A stretch of DNA of 64,000 nucleotides from Lineus longissimus (taxonomy: Eukaryota; Nemertea; Pilidiophora; Heteronemertea; Lineidae): the NCBI RefSeq assembly GCF_910592395.1, contig NC_088317.1, positions 17,716,039 to 17,780,038 on the forward strand, given 5' to 3'. Below, piece after piece: positions 23,017 to 34,304 of this stretch. The first letter of the stretch is position 1, and each line of letters opens with the position of its first letter. The notes beneath the pieces were generated by a model. The model worked only from the letters and a program-made list of their open reading frames with translations, was not told the origin of the DNA and did not search any database. A program made the position numbers and the translations under genes.

Positions 23017-26000
23017 GCTTACCTTCTCCATACAAGTCCCCTTCCACTTGCTCCTCTGGAAACCAGGGTATCTAGAACCGAGAACCTGAATATATCAAAC
23101 TTAAAAGCAGAGTATCTGAAACGAAGAAGCTTCAGAAGACCTAAAACTACAACCTTGCTCATTTGAGAACCCGAAAGCTAAAGTTCTCCCGCGCGGGCCC
23201 GCTGTTTAGAAGTGAAATAAACACCATTTTTCCGTTTCCAGGATACGGATTGCTCCTTTCTATGGGAGAGACATCACTCATAAAAATGTTCACTCGTCTT
23301 TCTTAAGCAAAGAATGTGCCCACGTGACCATTGAACTGTTCTTCATGTCATTATAACACAGACTTTCTTGTTGGGAGATTGTTTTTAATCAGTTTCTGAT
23401 CATGGGGACACTCGAAAATACATGAAGCTGCACATGGGGCGCAAGGACGTTTTCGTGGGCGGAAACCGCTGTAGGAAATTAACTAATGGGACCTCGTCGC
23501 CAAGAACGCTTTGGAGAAGCACATTAGGCAGGTTTCGCAACCCTAATACGAACGAAGAAGTATGAAAGAGGGTATGTGATGTCATGAAGTCCTGCGCAAA
23601 GTGAGTTACACGATACTCGTTAATCAGCTTTCAATATTCATGGTCAAGCTCGAGGACTTCAGGAACACATCAAAGACCGTTGTCGACGAAATACATTCAT
23701 CGTTCGTATAGCTCTACGTAAAGCATGCACAAACTGTCTAATGTATTCATGGGTTTTATTCAAATTGGCTATCTCGCTGCTGGTACAAATCGAACTTTCG
23801 AGAGTGTTCTCCACGGTCAGAGACCGAAGGACAATTGAGACGAAGACTGATAATATGGTAACTTTTATTTCACAAGTAGACATGTATATCGACTGCTGAT
23901 ACTTGTAATAAGCGGCCGAGTATGTGTCCAGTATGAACCAGGACAATCATGGCACATCAGCACAAAGTTGCATCATTTTACAATAGGCCGCAGGGTCCGC
24001 TTGCTCAATCAGGATTAGCTGAAATAAGCGGTTTTTTTTCTCGTTCAGTACATTTCATTTACAAGAGTAGTGATTGAGCAACCGACATGCAGGGAATGAA
24101 GGAGGGGTGGGTGGTGCAGTGTCGATGAGGGGGGGGGGGGGGGAAAGAACACCTGAATAATACACATATCAAGTAACCGTGGCTGCTTTCAAGGTGGCAA
24201 AAAACCGGTTGCGGACAACTGGGAAAACTATGGCACTTCATATTTCACCCCAAATCCGCCCACTCAAAGTGCTGTAGAGACTTGACGGCTATTGTCCTTC
24301 AAGAGGAAATTATTCTCGCTGGAAGCAACACCGAAATGGGCCTAAAACATTATCTAGGCCTTTGGTTAAGTTAGTTTATCTTTAGGTCTACCTACGAGAA
24401 AAAAACTATGAAATATTTTGATATAAATCCTTCATAAGCCTTCAGAGTAATGATATCTATCTCACACCAATAATTCCCTCTTGAAAACAAAAACACGTAT
24501 ATGTCCATGCATCATTTTGAGTTTGTTTGCAGTGATTGAGACACCTTTACAAATAACTCCATTGCTGTTGTACCCTGCAATTCTGCTGTAAAACCGATCA
24601 GTAGCCGTCGCGTCACAATCAGATAAACTGCCACATTGAAAGCCGAACAAGAAATACCAACTTTCTTGGTCTGCATGTTTCATTTTAAGGCGGATGACAG
24701 AGGCCCACAGGGTGAGATATTACACATATTCTAGAAACGTTGCAATGGTCCACTTGAAATAAAGAGTAACCATGTTTTTTCAGTTTTAAAAACGTGTGAA
24801 CGTCAACCCATTTCAGCAGAGCATATAATACAACATGAAACTCGATTGCTACAGTATTATGTTCTCCGATCAGGACTCTTGAAAGCTGCCCTGAAATAAA
24901 AAGGGAAGAGTTAGATACCAAGACAAAGACAGAACAGTTCCAGTTCATCTTAGCAGTCTCCCTTTTCAATGCATCCATCTCGTTTCTTACTGGACTACAC
25001 TTGAATAAATATACTCGAGTTGAAGGTCAAACACAGTGTTTTAGTATTACTGGTGTGAAACTTTTTACTGACAGACTTACAGGTTCGCAAATTGTAGCAT
25101 CACTACTGGACTGATTCAGCAAGTTCCTACAACTTCTTGGACACCAGATATCGCCCATTCTGAAGTTCAACGTGTGCAAGGGGAGGAGGATACGACTGAC
25201 TCTGGTTTTCGAGGAGAGATATCGCCCAAACAGTGCTGAAAAAGAAATCGAAGACAATTTGAATGCTGCTTCAGTCAACAATGGGCGATTTCTGTTCAGG
25301 AGACGTCTTTCAAATCGCCCATTGTTTCATTTCGAGGAAGCTGGACGGACAGTTCCAGCTTCACTTTTTAAGTTTCCTACTTCCAATTCATCTCGCCTTG
25401 TCTCGACTACACTTTCATAGTAAGCAGTCTGTATTTAAGGCCACACACAGGTCTTATTGGTAATTGCTGGGGTGAAACTTTTTACTGCTGGACAGACTTA
25501 CATGTCCACAAAACGCACTGTCACTGCTGGACTGATTTACAAGTCCACAAAACGCAGCATCGGACAAGGACATCATTGCCCCAGCAAGAACCCAATGCAA
25601 ACCCGCAAAAAGGGTCGTTTATAATGTTTAAGACATGTTTATACAATAACACTACTGAAGCTATTGCCTGCAGTGACCTTGCTAATGATTTTATGTGGGA
25701 GGGGCCAGGGACCGTGACTATTGATAAAGTCCTCACGATATTATTTTCGTCAACAATGGGGCACAGACTTTCAGATATTTTCGTGACTGACCTATATTAC
25801 CAGTACAGTCCAATATATATTTTATTTTTCATGACTGACCTATATTACCAGTACAGTCCAATATTTCATTTTTCATGACTAACCTATATTACCAGTCAGT
25901 CCAAAATATACTTTATTTTTAACGACTGACCTATATTACCAGTACAGTCCAATATTTTATTTTTCATGACTAACCTATATTACCAGTCAGTCCAATATTT

Positions 26001-27332
26001 TTCACGACTGACCTATATTACCAGTACAGTCCAATATTTATTTTTCGTGACTGACCTATGTTACCAGTGCAGTCCAATCAATTCAGTCTGTATATTTCAA
26101 GGTCTGGGGTGGGGATGGGGGAAATTCTCCAGTGACAAACTTTTTGATTGTCATTCTGGTAAAGAAAAAACACGTCCAAAAATGAAATTTATTCTCATAA
26201 TCTATTACAATGGTTGAAAAGATAAATAATTTACTGGTATATTTGGCTAGTCACCGCATATACCGACTTTACCTGTGGATCTAGATATATATCATTATTG
26301 AAATCCTCATTGAAATTAAACCAAGACAAAAAAGGGTTCCATGTACCGCGGACGATGCTAACGATAGGATTTAGCTGACAGGATTTGGCCACATGAACCC
26401 CTCCGGTCCAAAGACGCGGGGGTCGTCAGATCAATTTGAAACCGCCATGGACATCACTTCTTCCCCCTCACAAGTCGGTCGCGATGACCTCCATGTGCAA
26501 ACCATTTTGGCTGTGGATGCCCTGGTAACCCATGTCGCCTAACCAGACATAGCGCGCTGCCTGACTAGAAGTTACCGCCTCTGAGACCCAGGGTTGAGAC
26601 ACTGGGGTCTGCCCCTAGCTGACAGGTGGCTGGAGATCCATATCATAGAGCATACCAACCGTACATAACCGGCTGGACTGGTACACCCTATCAGGCTCAG
26701 ACTCCCCAACGGAGTCTATTGAGCGCAGCCGCAGCGCCAGTTAATATGGATGGATTTACGTCGTCAAATAACTGTCGACCTGATGAGCATTCGTTCACGG
26801 TACATGTAGTTTATCGGGGTTGGGGGCGAAGAGACAAGACCAGGGACTCCTATGGGGTCGCGGGCGCAATGCAACCCGAGGAACGAGATGCACCCAAAGT
26901 ACAGACTCGAAAATAACTGGCTCATCCTTCACCATAGGTATCAAGTACCAACTCAGGCGTCAATAAGGTCTGGCAAAATCTCACAAGGAGCAATGCCAAG
27001 CAGTTTTTAAGACCTCATATTAGCGAAATATTGTGGCAATAATGATAATATCAGATCCAATACCAGTCCCTTGACCCAATCCAACCATGATGTGGAAGTT
27101 CAGGTGGTCGACGCGGCTTCTTCAGACTGAAAAACATATTGACATGACAACTAACAACTATGGCAGATAGAGCAACGTTCCAGAGGCGCTTCAACTTGGT
27201 ATGTAAATAGGTAGTAGACGTATACTTGGAGGTTGTTCACACAGAGCAAGGTTTCATATCTGTCCACAGTCTGTAACTTTACCCGATACATTTGTTGTCA
27301 ATTCAACATTTTTCTAAACAATATAACAATAG
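23017..27332. other. intergenic, repeats and low coding signal
   Basis: No confident gene. Contents: a pair of related segments about 420 bp apart (about 24930-25125 and 25350-25550), a hairpin with a 13-bp stem (CAATGGGCGATTT and its complement, about 25279-25325), the repeat at 25783-26080, and a GC-richer stretch at 26380-26920 with short open frames. The last might be a decayed element or a 5' exon, but it shows no recognisable domain. Confidence 0.4.
25783..26080. repeat. seven tandem copies of a ~45-bp unit
   Basis: Seven copies carry GACTGACCTATATTACCAGT, then ACAGTCCAATAT and a T-rich spacer of variable length. Copies 3 and 5 share both the GACTAACC variant and a CAGTCAGTCC deletion, so a two-unit block was probably duplicated. 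Confidence 0.85.
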
Positions 27333-27547
27333 ACCGTATGCGAAAATGAATTTCGGGCATCTTTTCACAGACAGCGTAAGTTTACCATTCAAATATCATG
27401 AACATTGAAAGGCATGGACAAATTGAAGTAAATTGCTTGAATAAGCTTGTATATTTTTACTTTTATGCCATGGTAAACAAACGTTGCCTGTGAAAAGCGT
27501 TGAAAAAGGTCGTTTCAAAATGGCCGAAAATTATTTTCGCAGGGTGT
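27333..27547. mobile_element. MITE with long inverted ends, copy 1
   Basis: The element runs from ACCGTATGCGAAAATGAATT to TTTTCGCAGGGTGT. Its ends are inverted copies of each other (TTACCAT near one end, ATGGTAA near the other). It is clearly the same family as the element at 28102-28358, sharing AATAAGCTTGT and ACTTTTATGCCATGGTAAAC. There is no coding capacity. Confidence 0.8.
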
Positions 27548-28101
27548 CTATACTATCTCAAAAATATCAGGTATTTAAAACTCAGGTTCTCCCCGACCAA
27601 ATGCGAGGAAGCAGACTTATGAAAAGCCTCTACCGGTGTGACCGGTAAGAGGTTCAAATAAATATGGACCGAGGTAAAACGGTTTCATAAAATGCTATGC
27701 GAGTCAAAGGTTGTTTTGAGATGGCCATTCAGATAATCCCCCACCCAAACATAACCAGTGATTTTCAATATACATATGTACATGTACTCCGCCTCTCGAT
27801 ATTTGGTATACAAGGTAGGAGTATCAAAAACCTGATGATAATCCCCAAGTTTAGGCCATATATATCCGTCACCAGATAAACATTCAATATAATGCAGTGA
27901 TTGATATGGACTCAATGTCCTACATGACCTGGGTACTGATATAGGCCAAGGTCAATTTCAAACAAGCCCTGTGTCCAGGTATAGGAAGTGAAATGCTACC
28001 ACAACCATGCCGGATTTTCAACCAGAAAAAGTATGTTATTTCAGTGACAGTGTATGATAACAACATGAAAACACACCAGCTACGCCCCTGTCTTTCCCCG
28101 G

Positions 28102-28358
28102 ACGGTTTGCGAAAATAAATTTCAGCCATTTTGAAAATCCCTTTTCACATGCAGGGTAAATTACCATGACATAAAAGTCATGTTTTAAATCAAATCATCA
28201 CCAAAAGCAATCAAAATAACGTGAACATTGGAGACATGGACAATTGCAAGTAAATTGCTTAAATAAGCTTGTCTGTTGTTACTTTTATGCCATGGTAAAC
28301 ATATGTTTCCTGTGAAAAGGGCTTTTCAAAATGGCGGAAATTTATTTCCGCAAACCGT
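28102..28358. mobile_element. MITE with ~75-bp inverted ends, copy 2
   Basis: It starts ACGGTTTGCGAAAATAAATT and ends AATTTATTTCCGCAAACCGT. The two terminal ~75 bp are reverse complements, including GCCATTTTGAAAA and CCCTTTTCACA. The centre matches copy 1. This is a non-autonomous DNA transposon of unidentified superfamily. Confidence 0.85.
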
Positions 28359-31018
28359 GTAATGTTTCATAATGTGTGGGGCCCAAGGGTGCATTTGGGA
28401 TGGTAATTTAGATCAAGAAAAGGAACTTACCCTGATGGTTTGATCGTCGAAAATATCCACTGGTACTTGGCAGCGGTGGTTGAGCAGGGTGGACGTACAC
28501 TTCCAATGCATTGAACCGGCCGCATTTTTTTCGAATAAGGGGTCCAAGGATGATGCAGTGGGAGTCTAGGAAGACGATACAGTTCAACATGTGTGATGTT
28601 CTCTGCAAGGAAAGAATATGGCAAGATAAGATTGTATTCGGTATTAAACTCAATTCGCAAAAATTTGGAGGAAATTGGAGAGAAATTAGGCCGAAGTTTG
28701 AGACTTACCAATGTTGAACCAGCTCTTCGATCATTTGGAACATGCGCCTCGGATGGAAGCTTCGGCACAAGTGAACGCTACCGAGTGACACAAACAAATA
28801 TAATACTACTAGACAATAGCATGTACAGCTTCGTCTTATTCTTACTGAGCCCGCATACTTTCAATGCCTTATTGTGCGGTGCGGCATGACTATTACGTAT
28901 GCTTGTTCAACTCCGCATGTGAGGTAATACGGGATTGACCGAATCGTATACAAAATTATGCCTCAATTTTTCAATTCAAATTGAAATTGCCCCATTCATG
29001 ACGAAGGTTTGACCTCCCCCCCCCCCCATTTTGGCCAGAACTTGAAATCCTACAGCAATGAGAGTTCAGCAAAATGGCCATTTAAAACCTAGGAGGGTGT
29101 TCTCTGGAAAACAAAGAAGACACTCGATCTTATCCTTGAAATTGCCATTGACTTCGTTTTGAAAAAGTTCCACCTGCTTCAAAATATCAAGTTTGAGCCA
29201 AAATAGTGGTGCCCATGGTCAAACCTTAAAGCTGACGGGTCAACCATTACGTTGTTATCCCCATGCCGGTTAGGCCAATCGACTCCCAAGAAAGATGGGT
29301 GTGGGGGTCGAAGTTATCTCGTTAAGACAGAAGAACAATGGGAATTTAGGCCTATTTTGGCACGAAAAACCAATATATATCTTGCCCTACTTTCCCTAAT
29401 ATCCCTTCGCTGCGTTCACCTGAATAAATGTCTTATCTTCTTGATTTGTTCCGTATTTGCCCGCCCTGTATAGGTTTGCACTTGATGAGTCACCATCGGG
29501 CTATCGCATGACCTCGCTATAACCTCGATACCGCCAGCTCCCATTCGCTCTTCAGGCAGCAGCCGCAGCAGTAGACAGGGTGCGACCGTTGGTGAGTTCA
29601 TTCATTCATTTTACCATATTTAGCATGCGTTCGTTCGCTCTTGGAGTAATTTCTCTGGAAGGGTAGTGTCTAGACCGGGGGTCGGGAAGAAGGTGGTCTC
29701 ATATTTTGAGGAAATCACGCCTTTATCAGTCGAACAATCCTTTGCACCTGCGCTAGATACCGACGTACTGATCTCAATACTGGCAGGATGTAGGCCATCG
29801 ACAGAATGTAGACAGGGTGTACCAAGCCCAGACCAAAAACAGGAAGAGATCTGATCATGCCGTCTTCTTGCTTCGATCATGTGGAGATGAGGAAGCGTTG
29901 ACCAATTAAAGGCCATCTTAGATTATTGAGAAGGTTTTCAAAGCTCAGATAGGTCTTGGTGGAGAATGGTCATTCGCATGCTCCTCCCTCGTGGCCTGCT
30001 GCCCGCCATGCCCCGGTCAGACCATTATAACACAGGTCGAGTGAAACGGATGGCTGGCCTACGATGATTTGATGGCCAGTCTAATTTTATTGCCAAACAT
30101 GGGTGCTGGATCCACCCCTTCGAATTATTTCACCCCGAAAGGGCGGGTCCCAAGCTAAACCGTTGCGTCTACCCTGCGCGGCTACGACGCCATTGGTTTA
30201 ATCGCCGTTAGCTTGCTCTAACACAAGCAAGGCGCGGCCAGCTCAGCGCCTATATGCCACTGTAATGATGAAATTCATCTGCATCCCCATGATCGATCGA
30301 TGATGTTGATCCAGACATTCCAGGCACCGGAGTTCTACTGTACGCTAGTATCGCGCCACTCATTATCCCGCTGTTCCAAGCAGACGATTGGCTCTCGCTT
30401 GGCGGGAAATGGTACCGTGTACACACTCCCGTGGTATGAGCATAAGTGTGTAAAATTATATTGCATTTCCTCATTATATGGTCTAATTCACCAAGATATA
30501 TATCTACCGTACTAATTGCATTACAAATACAAATACGACCACTTATATGTAGGCCATGATAAAATCATCGTGTCATTCGAGCCGTAATCGTATCGCACAG
30601 GGTGAGCCAAAATATTTCCATGGAATAGTTATTATCGTCCGAATAAGTTTGTGTTGTACCCGGGTGTTGTGCGTGGAACAAAGCCGAGGGCCTCTGTGAT
30701 TGGGCATTGGTGCTCGGGACTATGTATGACGTCACATTAGTGGCAGCCAATCGGATATCAGCGATGTTGTCTTGCCTGATCTGCTGGAAAAGATACTGGG
30801 GTGTGATTTATCATCATTGAGGATAATATCAATTTCATGTTCACTTTATGTTCCAGGGACGCGATCGAAAATTGTATTGGGTCCGCACATTTGGAAAAAG
30901 GTAGCAGTGGCGAATTTTGTGTGTATTGGTATATTTTTGATTCAGGCTCATATTTGGGGAACCAAAAAAACACGCTGCAGTACACCATCATTCTTCTAAG
31001 AGTCTCTTTATACTTTCA
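28359..31018. other. mostly non-coding; one orphan exon-like segment on the minus strand
   Basis: At 28611-28437 on the minus strand, sequence open in two frames is bounded by a good acceptor (ATTCTTTCCTTGCAG) and a good donor (GGTAAGTTCC). No partner exon in compatible phase was found; the upstream donor near 28710 would create a stop. The rest of the stretch shows no gene. The 5' UTR exon and promoter of the small membrane protein gene presumably lie just before 31018. Confidence 0.3.
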
Positions 31019-31068
31019 GAAATACAGCTTCTTGAACAAAGTACCGGGTAAATTCAAATCTTTCCAAA

Positions 31069-31296
31069 ATGGCGGCGCGTTGCGGCTGGTTCTGGAGTAT
31101 CGTCTGGTTCCTGATCCTCCTCATATTCGGCTTCGTGATAGGATTCTTGTGTGCAGTCCTCTACGTCCTGTTAAGTCCATTCGCGGCCTGTTGTACCGGG
31201 TGCATGGGATTCATCAACTTACTAGAAAGAGGCGTAAAAGTGCCCCTGACTTGTGCCACGAATATGGTGACTCAAAAGTCTCCATGCAACTGTTAA
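31069..31296 (+). CDS. small Cys-rich membrane protein, copy A (75 aa)
   Basis: The coding exon starts MAARCGWFWSIVW. It has one hydrophobic span (FLILLIFGFVIGFLCAVLYVL), then a juxtamembrane Cys cluster (ACCTGC, likely lipidated by analogy), an LLERG motif and a tail ending QKSPCNC. A splice acceptor (TACTTTCAG) lies about 50 bp upstream of the ATG, so the 5' UTR is interrupted by an intron. AATAAA at 31669 is a good polyA signal. The start is fixed by the paralogue at 32153, which begins at the same codon. A longer open frame (30837-31637) overlaps it but is not conserved. The family is not recognised, and no function is claimed. Confidence 0.8.
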   Translation: MAARCGWFWSIVWFLILLIFGFVIGFLCAVLYVLLSPFAACCTGCMGFINLLERGVKVPLTCATNMVTQKSPCNC

Positions 31297-32152
31297 AAAA
31301 GAGTTCTTGGCGTTCAACGACTTCCTCCGAACGTCTACATTGGATATGCATTTACAATTACCAAGTAGACATTTTTACTTTTTTTATAAATGTCAACATA
31401 CATATATATTATGCGTTTGAAACTGTTTTCCTGTGCGTTTTTGAAATCAAATGGGATTATATTCTTATAAATGAGTGGTGGCTATTATCAAGGAAAAGCC
31501 ATCTTTTTTTGAGGAGCTTGCGCCTAAAACTTACCAACCTCGTCTTGTCTGCTCTGGGGGACTCTTCAGCTCCGTTATTTGGTATCCCGTGCAAGTACCA
31601 AAGAATCACGAGAAGATCATTTCGTGATTCCTTGTGAGAACTGTCGTTATGAGGGAACATACCCGTAAAATAAAGTGAAAAGTCCTTCGCCCATCAAACG
31701 CATCATCGTCATTTTCAGATCAGATTCGATTTTCGCGCCTCTGCTCCGTTGTCTGGGGTTTTTTACAGACTGATCCCGCAAAGGGACTGGACTGGACACG
31801 AACACGATCTCGTGCTTACTCAGTGACTCCAGTTTGTTTCTAGTGTTCGTCTGAGTGTATATTCGCTACAGAAGATGGAAGGAGATGCGACAATTTGGGA
31901 CAGGCCAGATTCGTTTTCGATGAGTTTCATTTTTTATTACAGAAAGACTGGACCATATGCGGAGGCCATTAACGTAGTGATTTTAGATAATCTATTCCAG
32001 TACTGACTATCTCTGCAGACGTGTAAATAATGCAGCCTGCTGCAAATAGACCTAAACTAACATTCCGGACAAACATTTATGCGATCTCCTTCCCTCTCTT
32101 CCAGAACTTGCGAAGTCACGCGCAGACGACAGAAAACGACACGTGATCCAGA

Positions 32153-32371
32153 ATGGCGAATTGTGGTTGGTTGTGGAGTATTATCTGGTTGTTCACCCTG
32201 CTCATATTCGGCATCGCGATTGGCCTTCTCTGCGGGATCCTCTACGTCCTGTTCAGTCCCTTCGGCGCATGCTGCACGGGGTGTAACGAATTCTTGAACT
32301 TACTCGAAAGAGGCTGGAAACTTCCGTATACTTGTGCTTGCAATATGGTCTCGCAGAAATCCATGTGCTAA
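32153..32371 (+). CDS. small Cys-rich membrane protein, copy B (72 aa)
   Basis: A tandem paralogue of the gene at 31069. Shared residues run throughout: CGW-WSI-W, LLIFG, LYVL-SPF-ACCTGC, NLLERG, TCA-NMV-QKS-C. It also has a splice acceptor (CTCTTCCAG) about 50 bp before the ATG, so the whole transcription unit including the 5' UTR intron was duplicated. It has one membrane helix plus a Cys-rich tail. Differences are concentrated in the helix and are conservative, which indicates selection on the protein. A possible polyA signal lies at 33285, far downstream; none nearer is clear. Confidence 0.8.
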   Translation: MANCGWLWSIIWLFTLLIFGIAIGLLCGILYVLFSPFGACCTGCNEFLNLLERGWKLPYTCACNMVSQKSMC

Positions 32372-33537
32372 TGCCGCCAGTCACCCCATTCCGAAAGCAA
32401 GAGGACAATACCAAAATACTTCCTTGTGAGTGGTGCTATTTTATGACTGTCTCAGTTGAGCAGGATTAAGCCCTTCTTATTGGCTCATACGGCCGGAAAT
32501 CACAAAATGCTTCTTTCGGAAACCGTTGAATATCTGACCACTGGTAGGCTTGCCGCGGGTCATCTGACCACTGGTGGGCTTACCGGTCATCACGGTGCGA
32601 GAGAATGTGCGTGGATTGGAATTGTTTCTCACCGAATTACACAGATTAGATTCGAATAAGAGCTAGCTGATATCGAACTTAGTTTTGTAGAGCGAAATGT
32701 TGAAGGGATTTGTCAATACTTGCTGACTCCTGCGAATGGAATATTTTTGTATCACAGTGAATTGGAGGAGATACTTTGGAGATACTTCTCGACTGCTCGA
32801 GGGCTTCTACAGTAGAGCAATCTACCGGTAATGGAGTGCGGAAAATGGTATTTTTGTTATTTACACGTGTTTCATACTTTTGCTAAAACATACCTAAATC
32901 TGGAAATATTTGATGACTGGCTGTTGTCCATTTCCCGAGAAAATGGTAATCAAAAAGCCTACAATGGATTGGAAAAATTATCTGTTTTTACTTGAAGGGC
33001 TCGGTCTTGATCAAATGCTTTTTCAGATTTTGGTAAGATTACTATTTTAAGATACTTTGAAGTTTCAGGAATGTTAGTAACATTTTGTTAAAACGTTGCA
33101 TTTTCTGTGAGAAATCACCAAAACTCCAAGTGCCATCTTCTCTTCCATTCATAAAGTACTATTGATAGATTTTGGTAAACTATTTTAACGCATTCAGGGT
33201 ACGATTTAGAACGTCATTCATACAATCATGTATTTTGTCTTATTGTGTGGGCATGCGAGTGCTCTTACTATGAAAGCTTAAGATAATAAATGTGCTGCTC
33301 GGCTAAAGCAAAATGTTCCTTTCACGAGGTTTCCTCTTACCACTGCCTCTTATTATTTAGGTACAGATTATTCAATGGAGTGAATTCGAAGTATTTTACC
33401 ACTGCCAAATTCCCACAGACTTGGTTAAAAATGTCTTTGAAGTAATTGACTAATCGAATTGGACGTTGCATCATCTTTTGCGGACATGCTGTCTTCAAAG
33501 GGTTTGGAAGGCAATTCGTAAATATGTTTTACTTTAT
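32372..33537. other. intergenic, no gene seen
   Basis: AT-rich sequence with no splice-flanked ORF. The part at about 33000-33240 resembles wording in the minus-strand gene's intron near 39590-39710 (TTTCTG-GATCACCAAA type phrases), suggesting a shared dispersed repeat. Confidence 0.45.
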
Positions 33538-34063
33538 CAAGGAGCTGAAGAGTTACCAAGACCATGCTCCAACTTCGACCACCACCCACAAGGTGCTGAA
33601 GAGTTGCCGGGACCAACTTCCGAATTGACCGCCGTCTGCAAGGTGCTGAAGAGTTACTGGGACCACGCTCCGCCTTGACCGCCGTCCACAAGGTGCTGAA
33701 GAGTTACCGGGACCACGTTCCGCCTTGACCGCCGTCCACAAGGTGCTGAAGAGTTACCAGGACCACGTTCCGCCTTGACCGCCGTCCGCAAGGTGCTGAA
33801 GAGTTACCGGACCATGTTCCGCCTTGACCGCCGTCCGCAAGGTGCTGAAGAGTTACCGGGACCACGTTCCGCCTTGATCACCATCCGCACGGTGCGGAAG
33901 GGTTGCTCTATCCATGTGCCACCTTGACCACCATCGGCAAAAGGTGCTGGAGAGCGGCCGGGACCATGTTCCGACTCGACCATCGTCCGCAAAGTGCTGA
34001 AGAGTTCCCCTGACCATGTTATACCTTGACCACCATCCGCAAGGTGCTAAAGAGTCGCAGGGA
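33538..34063. repeat. ~50-bp minisatellite, 11 copies
   Basis: About eleven copies of a 50-bp unit (AAGGTGCTGAAGAGTTACCG then GGACCACGTTCCGCCTTGAC) lie immediately downstream of the stop codon of the minus-strand lectin gene (34093). They probably belong to its 3' UTR or flank. Open frames across them are shadows. Confidence 0.9.
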
Positions 34064-34092
34064 CTATGTACCAACTTCTTTATGAAGATACA

Positions 34093-34304
34093 CTAGTGCT
34101 GCTTCTTATGACAGAACCTCGACTTCAGGTTGAATCGCAGCAACCTAAATCCTTGCAACATGGAGTTGAGGTCCATCAAGACCATGATTATCACGAGGAT
34201 AATCATGATTATCATTGCAAGTGTTCCAACAGCTTCCGCGGATGGAGACTCTTTGGGCGGCGGTACATAAAATTTCCCCTTCAACTTCAATTTCTTCGGT
34301 TTTT
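34093..34304 (-). CDS. membrane anchor and cytoplasmic tail exon of the lectin gene
   Basis: The acceptor CTCCCGTTTCAG is followed by a Lys/Pro-rich juxtamembrane segment (EKPKKLKLKGKFYVPPPKE), a hydrophobic helix of about 18 residues and a tail LLRFNLKSRFCHKKQH before TAG. The last ~45 codons match the final exon of the plus-strand paralogue (47075-47223), which confirms both the frame and the stop. Confidence 0.85.

Noticed and set aside
30837-31637. 266-codon plus-strand open frame overlapping the small membrane protein gene
   Set aside because: The paralogue at 32153 conserves the 75-residue frame and its ATG, not this frame. No domain is recognisable.
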